The position numbers and the translations under genes are program-made. Source: DASVVT01 sp036386415 (GTDB lineage: Bacteria > Acidobacteriota > Blastocatellia > Pyrinomonadales > Pyrinomonadaceae). Taken from it: a stretch of 64,000 nucleotides of DNA. Shown here piece by piece: positions 37,001 through 45,763 of the stretch. Each line of letters opens with the position of its first letter. Positions within the stretch are counted from its first letter, which is position 1. The notes beneath the pieces are model-generated. The model was not told the DNA's origin. It saw only the letters and a program-made list of their open reading frames with translations, and did not search any database. The stretch spans positions 62,001-126,000 of the forward strand of contig DASVVT010000022.1 of assembly GCA_036386415.1 (NCBI GenBank), given 5' to 3'.

Positions 37001-37629
37001 AGAATGCCGTCGGCTTCTATATCACCGGACATCCACTGGAGAATTATACAGGGGTGCTGACGGAGCTGTGCGCGGCAAAGACTGTGGACTTGGGCGGAAT
37101 CGAAAGCGGCACAAGGATAAATATAGGGGGAACCGTCACCTCTCTGCAGGTGCGCACGACGAAAAAGGGAAGCCGTTTTGGGCTCATGCGCCTGGAGGAT
37201 CAGGCCGGCAGCGTAAAGTGCGTTTTGTGGCCTGAAATCTACAGTAAATATGAGTCTCTGCTGCAAACAGACCTGGCTGTGCTCGTCTGCGGCAGGTTAG
37301 AGATGTCGGATGAGGCAGCTGGCGCGACCATCATCGCTGAAGAGGTCTCACGCCTGGATGATATACTGCAGCGAAAGGCGCGTGCGCTCATGGTCAGGCT
37401 GCCCCCAGGCAGTGAGTCAAAGCCGCTTTTAGACGATCTCTTCAGCCTGTTGGATAAGCACAGGGGAGATTGTGAAGTATTGATAGAGATGTATCTGGAG
37501 GGCAATGTGATCGTCCGCGCGCGGCCTCACAATGCCTTACGCGTGCAGGGAAGCCTTGATCTGGAGGGGGCTTTGCGTCAACGCGGTTGTCAGGTGGAGT
37601 GGTTGAATGTTACGTTAGGCCATTCATGA
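34093..37629 (+). CDS. dnaE: DNA polymerase III subunit alpha
   Basis: A 1178-residue replicative C-family polymerase. The N-terminal PHP domain opens with HLHLHTDYSLLDG and continues MTDHGNMFG. The palm aspartates are in PDIDIDF (Asp419, Asp421, Asp423), with the third acidic site in KMDFLALTAL near 574. GPGRGSAAGSLVAYCL near 375, the finger motif YGFNRSHSVAYAYLAFQTAYLKAHFP and a C-terminal OB domain (GTVTSLQVRTTKKGSRFG) are as in DnaE1. AGAGGA precedes the ATG. A perfect 14-bp inverted repeat lies inside the coding sequence at 35847-35880. Confidence 0.97.
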   Translation: MREKSFAHLHLHTDYSLLDGAIQIKPLARRAAELGMEACAMTDHGNMFGAISFYNAMKAQGVKPIIGCEVYITRGSRKERGGAAAPGEKANFHLILLAKDLEGYHNLARLTSKAYTEGFYYKPRIDKEILAEHSKGLIGLSACMSGVPSAMLARERCDEAAQAAIEFEEILGKGNYYLEIQEHGLDAQKRIRKPLVELAKRTGVPLVATNDAHYLTPEDARAHDVLLCIGSGKTINDPNRLRYGSPNFYVRSAEEMWSIFGQEMPEVLTRTVEIAEMCDLVLPASVNYLPNYPIPASDAGLSVDEYFEKVVREGYEQRRRQVWERQSNRGELRHSMSEYQERISREIAMIKQMGFAGYFLIVWDFIRYAGEHSIPVGPGRGSAAGSLVAYCLHITDIDPLQYNLLFERFLNPERVSMPDIDIDFCVRGRGEVINHVADLYGRDSVCQIITFGTMASKAAIKDVGRALDMPYAEVDRIAKMIPPPVRGRNVSIAQALEQVPELHRAVEENPQVRELIDLAKRLEGCARHASVHAAGVVISPAPLQDLIPIAVSSKDELTTQYAMSDLEKTGMLKMDFLALTALTVISDCLKSIKQSLGVEINWSDLPLDDAKTMRLFAEGRTEAIFQFESSGMQEICRKLQPKGLEDLAALNALYRPGPLDGGMVDDFIERHHGKKSVRYIVPEMKEILNNTYGILVYQEQIMQLAQKLGGYSLGEADLMRRAMGKKKREEMARHEEKFIDGAVERGIKREKAQQIFSLMAQFADYGFNRSHSVAYAYLAFQTAYLKAHFPEHFYAAVLSNELQDTAKVFKYSTELRGQGIRLLPPDVNESGAGFTPLEGSIRFGLAAIKGLGQSSVSSIVEARAESPFTSFFDFAERVGQGAINKRVLESLVCAGAFDGLNKAHQPIHKWRACLHHAIDVALSCSNRAQRNRSQGQNDLFGGTTPDSQLLPERLPDAPAWSHAELLAAEKNAVGFYITGHPLENYTGVLTELCAAKTVDLGGIESGTRINIGGTVTSLQVRTTKKGSRFGLMRLEDQAGSVKCVLWPEIYSKYESLLQTDLAVLVCGRLEMSDEAAGATIIAEEVSRLDDILQRKARALMVRLPPGSESKPLLDDLFSLLDKHRGDCEVLIEMYLEGNVIVRARPHNALRVQGSLDLEGALRQRGCQVEWLNVTLGHS
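35847..35880. repeat. Perfect inverted repeat inside dnaE
   Basis: AAGCGATTGCTTAA (35847-35860) is the exact reverse complement of 35867-35880, with a 6-nt loop. It encodes part of ISDCLKSIKQSLGV. Confidence 0.9.
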
Positions 37630-37678
37630 GAGGTGAGCTATTGGTTCAACCCAGGACTTGTAAGTAGAGTGTAGGCAT

Positions 37679-38554
37679 ATGCCGGAAGCGCCAGAACCTG
37701 TTCGATCAGATACAGTCAAAGTGGAGCACAGCGCAGCGTCGCACGCTGACACGCGTTCGGCATTTGAGCGTGTGCAACTGGCCAGACACAGTGAACGCCC
37801 TTATACGCTCGATTTCGTTGAGAGAATATTTGAGGATTTTGAAGAATTGCACGGAGATCGCAGGTTCGCAGATGATCCGGCGATTGTTTGCGGTGCGGCG
37901 CGTTTTCACAGTCTGCCCGTGGTCGTCCTGGGACATCAAAAAGGGCGTGACACAAAGCAGCGCCAGCTCAGAAACTTCGGCATGCCGAAACCCGAAGGTT
38001 ACCGCAAAGCTCTGCGCGCGATGAAATTTGCAGATAAGTTCGGGCGTCCCGTCATCTCCTTCATAGATACTCCGGGCGCGTATCCGGGGATAGATGCGGA
38101 GGAGCGCGGGCAGGCTGAGGCCATCGCCTTTAATTTACGCGAGATGGCCAAGCTAAGAGTCCCCGTCATAGTGGCTGTGATAGGTGAAGGCGGCTCTGGC
38201 GGAGCCCTCGCCATAGGTGTCGGCGATCAGGTGTTAATGCTTGAGAACGCCATCTATTCTGTCATCTCGCCTGAAGGCTGCGCCGCCATCTTATGGAAAG
38301 ATGCCGGGCAGGCAGCGCGCGCGGCTACTGGCCTGCGCTTGACGGCAGAGGACCTCTACGGGCAGGGAATTGCAGACCGTGTGGTGAGAGAGCCGAACGG
38401 GGGTGCGCATACGGATTACGACGAGGCTGCGCGCCTGCTGGACGCGGCTCTCAGTGAGGGGCTGGCGGAGTCCTTGAGTTATTCTTTGGAACAGAGATTA
38501 AATAGACGCTACGGCAAATTGCGTGGATTCGGGGAGTGGGGAAGTCGTGTGTAG
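37679..38554 (+). CDS. accA: Acetyl-CoA carboxylase carboxyltransferase subunit alpha
   Basis: A 291-residue alpha subunit of the carboxyltransferase that makes malonyl-CoA for fatty acid synthesis. The crotonase-like core has the family blocks LHGDRRFADDPAIVCG, GHQKGRDTKQR, FGMPKPEGYRKALRAM, FIDTPGAYPGIDAEERGQ and GEGGSGGALAIGVGDQVLMLENAIYSVISPEGCAAILWKD. The start ATG is 49 nt after the dnaE stop. accD is not in the window. The N-terminal 25 residues are variable and poorly conserved in the family. Confidence 0.96.
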   Translation: MPEAPEPVRSDTVKVEHSAASHADTRSAFERVQLARHSERPYTLDFVERIFEDFEELHGDRRFADDPAIVCGAARFHSLPVVVLGHQKGRDTKQRQLRNFGMPKPEGYRKALRAMKFADKFGRPVISFIDTPGAYPGIDAEERGQAEAIAFNLREMAKLRVPVIVAVIGEGGSGGALAIGVGDQVLMLENAIYSVISPEGCAAILWKDAGQAARAATGLRLTAEDLYGQGIADRVVREPNGGAHTDYDEAARLLDAALSEGLAESLSYSLEQRLNRRYGKLRGFGEWGSRV

Positions 38555-38620
38555 TAGAAGTGCCGGACTCACTCTCTCTTTGCTGAGAATTGACGGGAGC
38601 GGCCTGCGATCACGAGCAAA

Positions 38621-38648
38621 GCTTCATGTCGGCACGCCGACATGAAGC
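38621..38648. terminator. Hairpin between convergent accA and ssb
   Basis: A perfect 12-bp stem (38621-38632 with 38637-38648) closes a CACG loop. It lies 13 nt from the ssb stop codon and probably terminates both convergent transcripts. Confidence 0.75.
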
Positions 38649-38661
38649 ATAAATGGTTAAA

Positions 38662-39108
38662 CTAAAAGGGGATATCGTCATCAGAGAGGTCCGGCTCGGG
38701 TTGTGTCCGCTCGTTTGATGAAGCCCTGTTGACCGCTCCGCCAACGGCTCCTCCGGCTGCCGCAGCGGTCTCATCCGCGCGACCGCCGCCGATAAATTGC
38801 ATGTCCGTGGCGTGGACTTCGAGCGTGTAGCGCTGTTTGCCATCGCGATCCGTCCATTCTTCGAGTCTTAATCTCCCTTCAACATAGATTGGACGGCCTT
38901 TTGCCAGGTATTGCGAGGCGGTCTCAGCCTGTCTTCCCCAGAGGGTGACGCGAAACCAGGTGGTAACGTCCTGTGTCTCGCCCGCACGATCTTTGCGCTT
39001 CTCATTAGTGGCTACAGTGAAGCTGCACACGGGCGTCCCTTGCGGCGTATATCGCAGTTCGGGGTCGCGCCCAAGGTTGCCGACAACGATGATTTTATTA
39101 AAAGACAC
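38662..39108 (-). CDS. ssb: Single-stranded DNA-binding protein
   Basis: A 148-residue SSB. The OB fold covers residues 1-105 (NKIIVVGNLGRDPELRYTPQGTPV, then TTWFRVTLWGRQAE and GRPIYVEGRLRLEEWTDRDGKQRY). A Gly/Ala-rich linker leads to the acidic tip DDDIPF, which recruits repair and replication partners. It is divergent from recN, and the two share a 157-nt control region with two ATGTGAAACC direct repeats. Confidence 0.97.
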   Translation of the reverse strand: MSFNKIIVVGNLGRDPELRYTPQGTPVCSFTVATNEKRKDRAGETQDVTTWFRVTLWGRQAETASQYLAKGRPIYVEGRLRLEEWTDRDGKQRYTLEVHATDMQFIGGGRADETAAAAGGAVGGAVNRASSNERTQPEPDLSDDDIPF

Positions 39109-39265
39109 GGCTTGTGACCTCGCTCTCAGGTGGCGTATGTGAAACCTTCAGGCCGGCATACTACTCGTCCGCGCCCGTGGTGGTCAAGAGATAAATTGCC
39201 GTCTCGGGCGCGCTTTTACTTAAACTGATACTTTAAATCTAATTTCTCGCATGTGAAACCGCTTT

Positions 39266-41116
39266 ATGTTGAAGTCCATTAACATATCCAATTTCGCTGT
39301 CATAGACCGCCTGCAGGTAGATTTTCAAGAGGGTCTAAATCTTTTGACGGGAGAGACGGGCTCTGGCAAGAGCATTATAGTAGATGCGCTGGGGCTGGTT
39401 TTGGGCGGGCGCAGCTCTGCTGCGCAGATTCGCACGGGCGAGCGTTTAGCTGTCATAGAGGGCGCATTCGAAGTGGCTCCGGAGATAGAAGGCTTCGTCC
39501 TGGAGGTTTTAGCCACGGCTGCTATAGAGAGAGAGAGAGGGGAGGAGTTAAATATACGCCGTGAGATCAGTGCGAGCGGCAAAAGCCGCATCTTCATTAA
39601 TGATCAGATGGCCACGGCGGCAGCGCTCAGGGCCTTGCAGCCATATCTGGTGGAGATTCATGGGCAGGGAGAGCAGCGCTCTCTGCTCTCCGCGCAATCT
39701 CACCTGAGGCTTTTGGACTCTTACAGTGGATGCGCTTCATTAAGAGGCGAAGTGGGAGAGGCCTTCGTTAGATGGAAGAACGCGAGCAGGGCTCTGGAGA
39801 TGGTTGAGCGGGAACTGGCAGACCGCGAGCGCGCAGAAGACCTGCTCCGCTATCAACTGGCGGAGATTAAGGGAGTCGCGCCCGTTATGGGGGAGGATGA
39901 GGCTTTAGCTGCGGAAAAAATAGTGCTCACACATGCTGAAAAGATTATGCAGCTAGGCACGAGCGCATATGCTGAATTGTATGAGAGCGATGAGAGCGTG
40001 CTTTCGCGTCTGGCCGGCATACGTCGTCGCCTGGAGGAACTGTCCGAGATAGACGCGCGAATACTGCCCCTCAAGGGGACGCTGGAGGCTGGCATAGTGT
40101 CGCTCATGGATGTGGCTGAAGAGCTTAGGGGCTATGGCGAGGGGATTGAGTTCTCACCCGCGCGGCTGGCTCAAATAGAGAACCGGCTGGCCGATCTGGA
40201 AAGACTCAAGCGCAAATATAATGCCAGTTTGCAGGGAATACTTGATATACAGCTTGAACTGATGGGGAAGCTCAACCGGTTGGGTGATCTGTCCGAGCGA
40301 GAGGTTACGCAGAGAGAGGCTTTGGCCTCTGCGCGCTCTGACTATATTGAACTGGCAGAGCGTTTGACGGCCTGCCGGAAAAAGGGTGCGCCAGAGTTGG
40401 CCGAGCGTGTGATGGCTGATCTGCGCCACGTCGCCATGGAACAGGCTCGCTTCATCGTTCGCGTTGAGACATCTGCCGCGCCTACTTTCCAGACAGCGAC
40501 TGCCCGGCAGGAGGGTTATGAGGAGGCTTCAGCGGATCCAGATGACCAATCTGTGCGAGCTTTCTTCTCGCCACATGGCGCGGATCGTGTGGAGTTCCTA
40601 TTATCGGCCAATCCGGGCGAGAGTCCGCGCCCTCTGGGGCGTGTCGCCTCCGGCGGAGAGCTTTCCAGGTTGATGTTGACGCTCCGCACGATCAGCATGA
40701 GCGGGGAGGAGGAGCGCGCGCAAGGGGCTACGACAGTGGTCTTCGACGAGATAGACGTGGGCATCGGCGGGCGTGTGGCTGAGGCTGTGGGGAGGCGTTT
40801 AAAGGCGCTCTCGGCCAAGCGACAGGTGTTGTGTGTGACGCACCAGCCGCAGATCGCGCGCTTTGCGCGTCAACACTACGTCGTAGATAAGTCCATAGAG
40901 AATGGTCGAACCGTAACCTCCGTCAAAAGCCTTGATAGAGAGGAGCGCGTGATTGAACTGGCGCGCATGATCGGAGGCGCTGTGGACGCAGAATCGACGC
41001 GCGAAGCTGCGCGCTGGCTGCTGGAAAAAGCCTCTCAGGGGGAGGGGGAGGGGCGTGAGCGGCGCGCCAAAAAATCGCAGAGAGCACAGGCGGTCAAGAT
41101 ACACGCCAAGAAGTAG
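39266..41116 (+). CDS. recN: DNA repair protein RecN
   Basis: A 616-residue SMC-like ATPase for double-strand break repair. Walker A GETGSGKS is at residues 29-36. Two long coiled-coil stretches occupy about 160-210 and 300-370. The signature region ASGGELSRLMLTLR and Walker B VVFDEIDVGIGG near 491 are followed by LCVTHQPQIA. The C-terminal 20 residues are very basic (ERRAKKSQRAQAVKIHAKK), an extension compared with most RecN. No LexA-type operator was recognised upstream. Confidence 0.96.
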   Translation: MLKSINISNFAVIDRLQVDFQEGLNLLTGETGSGKSIIVDALGLVLGGRSSAAQIRTGERLAVIEGAFEVAPEIEGFVLEVLATAAIERERGEELNIRREISASGKSRIFINDQMATAAALRALQPYLVEIHGQGEQRSLLSAQSHLRLLDSYSGCASLRGEVGEAFVRWKNASRALEMVERELADRERAEDLLRYQLAEIKGVAPVMGEDEALAAEKIVLTHAEKIMQLGTSAYAELYESDESVLSRLAGIRRRLEELSEIDARILPLKGTLEAGIVSLMDVAEELRGYGEGIEFSPARLAQIENRLADLERLKRKYNASLQGILDIQLELMGKLNRLGDLSEREVTQREALASARSDYIELAERLTACRKKGAPELAERVMADLRHVAMEQARFIVRVETSAAPTFQTATARQEGYEEASADPDDQSVRAFFSPHGADRVEFLLSANPGESPRPLGRVASGGELSRLMLTLRTISMSGEEERAQGATTVVFDEIDVGIGGRVAEAVGRRLKALSAKRQVLCVTHQPQIARFARQHYVVDKSIENGRTVTSVKSLDREERVIELARMIGGAVDAESTREAARWLLEKASQGEGEGRERRAKKSQRAQAVKIHAKK

Positions 41117-41258
41117 TGGGTCGGCTTGAAAATCAAGGCCAGTATTTTCCTGCTCTTTAATCTCAAGTCGAACCACTAACCGCCAAGAAGTGATCTCGCT
41201 TTGCGCGGCCAATTTCTGCTACACTCCGTGCCCTGTTTAAAGAGAAGGGTTTTGGGGA

Positions 41259-42590
41259 ATGAAGACGAGCGTTTACATAGAGACGATGGGCTGCCAGATG
41301 AATGTGGCAGACACTGAGCGAGCGGCCACACGCCTGCGCGAGGCTGGATATCAACTGGCGGATTCTACAGAGGGTGCCGATGTGATCCTCTTTAATACCT
41401 GTTCCGTACGCGAGCGTGCTGCGCAGAAGGTTTATACGCGGATCGGCGAGGTGCGCCAGGAGCTGCGCGGGCGTGAGCCTCTGATAGGGGTCATGGGATG
41501 CGTGGCTCAACTGGAGGGTGAAGCCATCTTCGACCACGCCGCGCGCGTCAATCTGATCGTCGGCACGCGCGCCACAGACCGTCTTCCTTCTTTAATCGAG
41601 CGTGTGCGAGGGGGCGAGGCAAGGGCCATAGACCTGGGCGAGCGTGTAGAGGGAGAGTCTTGGGATGTTTCGCTGGTCGAGCGTCATTCGCCCTACGTCG
41701 CCTTTGTCCCCATCATAGAAGGCTGTAATAAGTTCTGCTCCTACTGTATCGTGCCGTACTCACGCGGGCGCGAGCGTAGCCGTCCGGCCAGCGACATCAT
41801 AGGGGAGATCTGGCGGCTCTTCGAGGCAGGTTTTCGTGAGGTGCATCTGATCGGCCAGAATGTGAACAGCTACAGGCCTCGGACGGATGAGGGGTTGGAA
41901 GGTTTCAAGGGCGCGACGCAGTTCTCACGCCTGTTGCGTGCTGTGGCGGCGACAGGGATGCAGAGGATCAAATTTACGACCTCTTTCCCGCGCGACTTTC
42001 ATGCGGACATCGTCGCAGCCATGGATGAGCACGAAAATCTTTGCGACTGGGTGCACCTGCCTGTGCAATCCGGCAGCGACCGCGTCTTGCGCGCGATGCG
42101 CAGAGGCTACACTGCCGCCTCTTATATGAGTCGCGTAGAGGCCATCAAGAAGGCCCGGCGCAGATTGTCTCTGACGAGCGACATCATCGTGGGGTTTCCC
42201 GGAGAAACTGCGGCTGAGTTTGAGGAGACCATGCGCTTAGTTGAGCAGTGTCAGTACGATGGCCTGTACATCTTCAAGTATTCTGAGAGGAAAGGGACAC
42301 CTGCCGCTGCCTCCACAGACGATATCTCTCAAGAGGAGAAGACGGCGCGCTTTCTGGCGCTGGAGCGGCTTCAGCGGGAGATACAGAATAAACTCTATGC
42401 GGGGTATGTTGGACGGGAGGTGAGCGTCCTTGTGGAGGGCGAGAGCGCCAGGTCTGCTGAAGATTTGACGGGTCACTCGACCTGCCACAAGGTGGTCAAT
42501 TTCCCCGGGGCGGCCACGTTGAAGGGGCAGGTAGTCAGGGTTCGCATCCGTGCGGCGAAAGCGAACAGTTTATATGGGCAAGTGGCATAA
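41259..42590 (+). CDS. miaB: tRNA-2-methylthio-N6-dimethylallyladenosine synthase
   Basis: A 443-residue radical SAM methylthiotransferase that converts i6A37 to ms2i6A37 in tRNA. The N-terminal UPF0004 domain carries three cluster cysteines (Cys12, Cys48 and one in VMGCVAQ). The radical SAM motif CNKFCSYC gives Cys158, Cys162 and Cys165. ERHSPYVAFVPIIEGCNKFCSYC and LIGQNVNSYRP are MiaB-typical. A C-terminal TRAM domain (about 375-443) binds tRNA. Confidence 0.96.
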   Translation: MKTSVYIETMGCQMNVADTERAATRLREAGYQLADSTEGADVILFNTCSVRERAAQKVYTRIGEVRQELRGREPLIGVMGCVAQLEGEAIFDHAARVNLIVGTRATDRLPSLIERVRGGEARAIDLGERVEGESWDVSLVERHSPYVAFVPIIEGCNKFCSYCIVPYSRGRERSRPASDIIGEIWRLFEAGFREVHLIGQNVNSYRPRTDEGLEGFKGATQFSRLLRAVAATGMQRIKFTTSFPRDFHADIVAAMDEHENLCDWVHLPVQSGSDRVLRAMRRGYTAASYMSRVEAIKKARRRLSLTSDIIVGFPGETAAEFEETMRLVEQCQYDGLYIFKYSERKGTPAAASTDDISQEEKTARFLALERLQREIQNKLYAGYVGREVSVLVEGESARSAEDLTGHSTCHKVVNFPGAATLKGQVVRVRIRAAKANSLYGQVA

Positions 42591-42637
42591 GCTTTTGAGC
42601 GAGGGTGTCGCACACTCCTTCAAGTAATAGCTGAGGT

Positions 42638-43138
42638 ATGAGTATGGAAATAGAGGTGAAAATTAGGGCATTGATGATGGACCCGAATAGCGGCACACCC
42701 ATCATTATTCTGAAGGATGTGAATAGCGAGACCATGCTGCCGATCTGGGTGGGAGCTTACGAAGCGAACGCCATCGCCCTGGAGATAGAGAAGATCGCGC
42801 CGCAAAGACCCATGACTCACGATCTTTTGCGCAACCTGATCGTAGAGATGGGGGCGCGCGTGGAGCGCGTCGTGGTGACGGAACTGCGCGATAACACTTT
42901 CTTTGCAGTCATAGAGATGCGCACTGTAGACGGGGCGGCGCTGATGCTCGACTCCAGGCCCTCTGATGCGATTGCGCTCGCCTTGCGTGCGGATTGTCCG
43001 ATCTTCGTCGATATGGAGGTCATACGCGCGTCTCGCAATACAGTGGCCAGCGGCGAGGAGGGGGCAGAGGAGACTGGCGCAGATGAGGATGAGGAGTGGC
43101 CGGATGTGATCGGTGAAGCAGGCGACCTGCCTATGTAG
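42638..43138 (+). CDS. Bifunctional nuclease family protein (BFN, DUF151)
   Basis: A 166-residue protein. The BFN domain (residues 3-125) shows PIIILKDVNSETMLPIWVGAYEANAIALEIE, RPMTHDLLRNLIVEMGA and the ending LDSRPSDAIALALRADCPIFV, which are the family signatures. The C-terminal 35 residues are acidic. Family members have been reported to cut RNA and DNA, but the physiological role in bacteria is unclear. ATGs at 42638 and 42644 are both possible. Confidence 0.92.
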   Translation: MSMEIEVKIRALMMDPNSGTPIIILKDVNSETMLPIWVGAYEANAIALEIEKIAPQRPMTHDLLRNLIVEMGARVERVVVTELRDNTFFAVIEMRTVDGAALMLDSRPSDAIALALRADCPIFVDMEVIRASRNTVASGEEGAEETGADEDEEWPDVIGEAGDLPM

Positions 43139-43228
43139 AAAAAGGCTTTTGGTATACAGACAGGGCAGCAGCAGCCCCTGGCCGTTGTGTGCAGCTTTCA
43201 GCCTCATGGTGCGGGGCGCGCGAGCGTC

Positions 43229-43984
43229 ATGATAATTGCGATTGCAAATCAGAAAGGCGGGGTTGGAAAGACCACCACGGCGATCAACCTGGCGGCTGCT
43301 TTCGCGCGTCGCGATCAGCGTGTCCTGCTGCTGGACCTTGATCCGCAGGGCAACAGTTCCATCTCCTTCTTAGACCCTTTGACGGTAGACTATTCAGCGT
43401 ATGAGCTCATGATGGACGGGATGGAGGCCGTAGATCGTTTCGCTTACCCCACGCCTGTCAAGGGTTTAGATATGATTCCGGCGCGCATCAATCTGGCCAA
43501 GCTGGAGTCTAAGCTGGTCGGGGATTTCGACGCTCCGTTTCGGCTCAAGGATCGCTTGGAGGCGATACGTAAAGACTACGATGTGATCGTCATAGACACG
43601 CCGCCCACCCTCGGTCTGATCACTGTCAACGCGCTTGTGGCTGCGACACATGTATTAATTCCCATACAGTCATCCTATTTTGCACTGGAAGGGACGGACG
43701 ACCTTTTGGAGACCATAGAGAAGGTGAAGGCGCGCCCGAATCCGAACCTGCAGGTGCTGGGTGTGGTCGTGACGCTGCATGACAAGAGGACGACGCTGGC
43801 GCGCGAGGTCTACGAGCAGATTCGCAAGGTGTTCGGAAGTAAGCTGTTCGAGACGGTCATCACCAAAAGCGTGAGACTGGAGGAATCGCCAGCCTATAAG
43901 GAGTCCATCTTCACCTTTGCGCCACACTCTTCTGGCGCACACGAATACGCGAAACTTTGCGAAGAGGTGATCAGCCGTGTCTAA
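43229..43984 (+). CDS. parA: ParA family chromosome partition ATPase
   Basis: A 251-residue deviant Walker ATPase (Soj type). The frame opens at 43187, but MIIAIANQKGGVGKTT at 43229 is where the family starts. KGGVGKTT at 9-16 is the deviant Walker A with the signature lysine, LLDLDPQGNSS follows near 39 and VIDTPPTLGLITVNAL near 116. There is no N-terminal DNA-binding extension, as expected for chromosomal ParA. It overlaps parB by 8 nt. Confidence 0.95.
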   Translation: MIIAIANQKGGVGKTTTAINLAAAFARRDQRVLLLDLDPQGNSSISFLDPLTVDYSAYELMMDGMEAVDRFAYPTPVKGLDMIPARINLAKLESKLVGDFDAPFRLKDRLEAIRKDYDVIVIDTPPTLGLITVNALVAATHVLIPIQSSYFALEGTDDLLETIEKVKARPNPNLQVLGVVVTLHDKRTTLAREVYEQIRKVFGSKLFETVITKSVRLEESPAYKESIFTFAPHSSGAHEYAKLCEEVISRV

Positions 43985-44900
43985 GAGAGGATTGCCGCAG
44001 GGGCTACAGATGCGCCACGACGCGCATTACGTGGAGGAGTTGGCGCAGCACCGTCCGACGCCCGTCGGACGTATGATTGCGACGGACAAATTGGACCCGA
44101 ATCCCGAGCAGCCTCGCGTGGAGATAGGGGACTTGGCGGAGTTGACGGCTTCGATCAAGGAGAAAGGGGTTTTGGAGCCTCTGCTGGTCAAGCCGTCTCA
44201 ACTCGGCGGGCGCTGGATGATCATTGCGGGGGAGCGACGCTGGCGTGCTGCGCGCGAGGCGCAATTGCGCGAAGTGCCCTGTATAGAGATGGATGTGGAT
44301 GATCGCGCCGTGGCCGAAATTGCTCTGATAGAGAATATGCAGCGCAAAGACCTGACGCCTTGGGAGGAGGCAGACGGGTTGGCAGCCCTTTGCGACCGCT
44401 TCGGCTACACGCACGAGGAGGTAGCGCGTAAAGTAGGGAAGAGCCGCTCGACCGTGACGGAGGCGATGTCTCTGGCGACGATCCCGGAGGCCATCAGAGA
44501 GCAGTGTCGGCGCGCCGACATACATTCCAAATCGCTTCTCCTGCAGATCGTGCGCCAGCCGGACGAGGAGTCCATGAGAAGTATGGCGGAGGAGATATTG
44601 GCCCGCGGCATGACGCGCGACGAAGCGCGCGCGGTGCGGCGCAAGAAGACAGGGGCAGCAGGAGGAGGAGTGAGAACGGTGGCGACAGTCAGTGCTGCCA
44701 GGCAAGGTCAGCTTGGAAAGTCTTATACCTTTCGCTACAGGGCTCCCGGTAAAGAGTTTACGGTCGAATTGCGTTTCCGGCGGGCGCAGGTTGAGCGTGC
44801 GGAAGTGGCAGCGGCGCTCAGGAGTGCTGCTGATAGCCTGTCTGTTGAAGAAGACTTGGAGGGGCACAAGCTGTCTGCGTCCGATAACGAAAACGATTGA
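43977..44900 (+). CDS. parB: ParB/Spo0J family partition protein
   Basis: A 307-residue centromere-binding CTPase. The N-terminal domain has PNPEQPR near 42, AGERRWRAA near 85 (CTP-binding GERR) and ALIENMQRKDLTPWEEA near 118. A helix-turn-helix follows (HEEVARKVGKSRSTVTEAMSLA). The start is GTG at 43977. The last residues SASDNEND are encoded through dispersed 12-mer copy 5, so the C-terminus may have been altered by it. Confidence 0.95.
   Translation: MSKRGLPQGLQMRHDAHYVEELAQHRPTPVGRMIATDKLDPNPEQPRVEIGDLAELTASIKEKGVLEPLLVKPSQLGGRWMIIAGERRWRAAREAQLREVPCIEMDVDDRAVAEIALIENMQRKDLTPWEEADGLAALCDRFGYTHEEVARKVGKSRSTVTEAMSLATIPEAIREQCRRADIHSKSLLLQIVRQPDEESMRSMAEEILARGMTRDEARAVRRKKTGAAGGGVRTVATVSAARQGQLGKSYTFRYRAPGKEFTVELRFRRAQVERAEVAAALRSAADSLSVEEDLEGHKLSASDNEND
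44878..44889 (+). repeat. Dispersed 12-mer CGTCCGATAACG, copy 5
   Basis: Exact copy at the very 3' end of parB, ending 11 nt before its last base. Confidence 0.85.
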
Positions 44901-44937
44901 GCTGCCTCTCACCAACCTACTTAGATCAAACAGGGAA

Positions 44938-45492
44938 TCAGGAGTGAAGCGACTGCTTTCTCTTCTTCTCGGCGGACGCGCGTTTTTGCAGGGCGCGACC
45001 CCATCGTTCCAGCGTCGGCTGAATCGGTTTAAAGAGTCGCGCGCGGCGGCTGTGCGTCTGCTCATGCCAGGCGCGCAAATGTTTCTCCGTATAATTGCGC
45101 ACAGCCGTTTCGAGCTGGCCTTTTCTGATTGAATGACGCAGCGTCAGGTAATAGTGCTGACCGACCAGAGAGAAGATCACAGCCGCCAGATTACCTTTGA
45201 AGGAGAGGCGCGGAATGAGCCGTTTGAGGAGCGGTTTTGACCTTGGAAGGAGCACGTCTACGGCGACTTCGAGCCAGGCTGGCTGCGCTCCCTGGCGCGG
45301 GTGGTAGAGACCCGGCAGGTCTGTGCGCTGCTGCTGAGTCTTGAGTCTGGGGTCGTTGATAGTGTCGACGAGGCGCAGCCGCTCGACCCCGCGTAGATGC
45401 TCGCGCGGGAGGCTGTCCAACATCCTTTCAATCTCCGCAAAGATGCCTTTGGGTAGCTTGCCACCGGCTTGGTTCTCTATCCTGATGCCCAT
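44938..45492 (-). CDS. Hypothetical protein, 184 residues
   Basis: No family is recognised. The protein opens MGIRIENQAGGKLPKGIFAEIERMLDSLP, then has PGLYHPRQGAQPAWLEVAVDVLL and a central hydrophobic stretch (LAAVIFSLVGQHYYLTLRH), and ends in a very basic tail (RALQKRASAEKKRKQSLHS). The continuous frame, the ordered composition and the lack of an alternative gene on the other strand support coding. It converges with parB, 37 nt between stops. It is probably soluble. The hydrophobic stretch could also be a core helix, so membrane location is not claimed. Confidence 0.7.
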   Translation of the reverse strand: MGIRIENQAGGKLPKGIFAEIERMLDSLPREHLRGVERLRLVDTINDPRLKTQQQRTDLPGLYHPRQGAQPAWLEVAVDVLLPRSKPLLKRLIPRLSFKGNLAAVIFSLVGQHYYLTLRHSIRKGQLETAVRNYTEKHLRAWHEQTHSRRARLFKPIQPTLERWGRALQKRASAEKKRKQSLHS

Positions 45493-45586
45493 TTTGAGAC
45501 CTGTATTCTGCTATTCTGCAAAAGAGGGCACTGTAGGTGAAACCTGGCACAGCCGTCAAGCGGGCACAGGGGCGAGACACGGTCTG

Positions 45587-45598
45587 CGTCCGATAATA
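45587..45598 (+). repeat. Dispersed 12-mer, diverged copy 6
   Basis: CGTCCGATAATA matches the first ten of twelve positions of CGTCCGATAACG and runs into an AT palindrome. Confidence 0.6.
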
Positions 45599-45763
45599 TA
45601 TATTATGTACGAGATGGCCCGAGCTTCAACCCAATAAAACCCCACCTCTTTTACCTCTTCGACCTGTGCGGGAGGATCTCCCATCTGAAATGACCAAATG
45701 ATCGTTCGGCGCTTCATCCGCACGCTTCACCAAGTCTATGCGAGGGGTTCACTGCCCAACACC

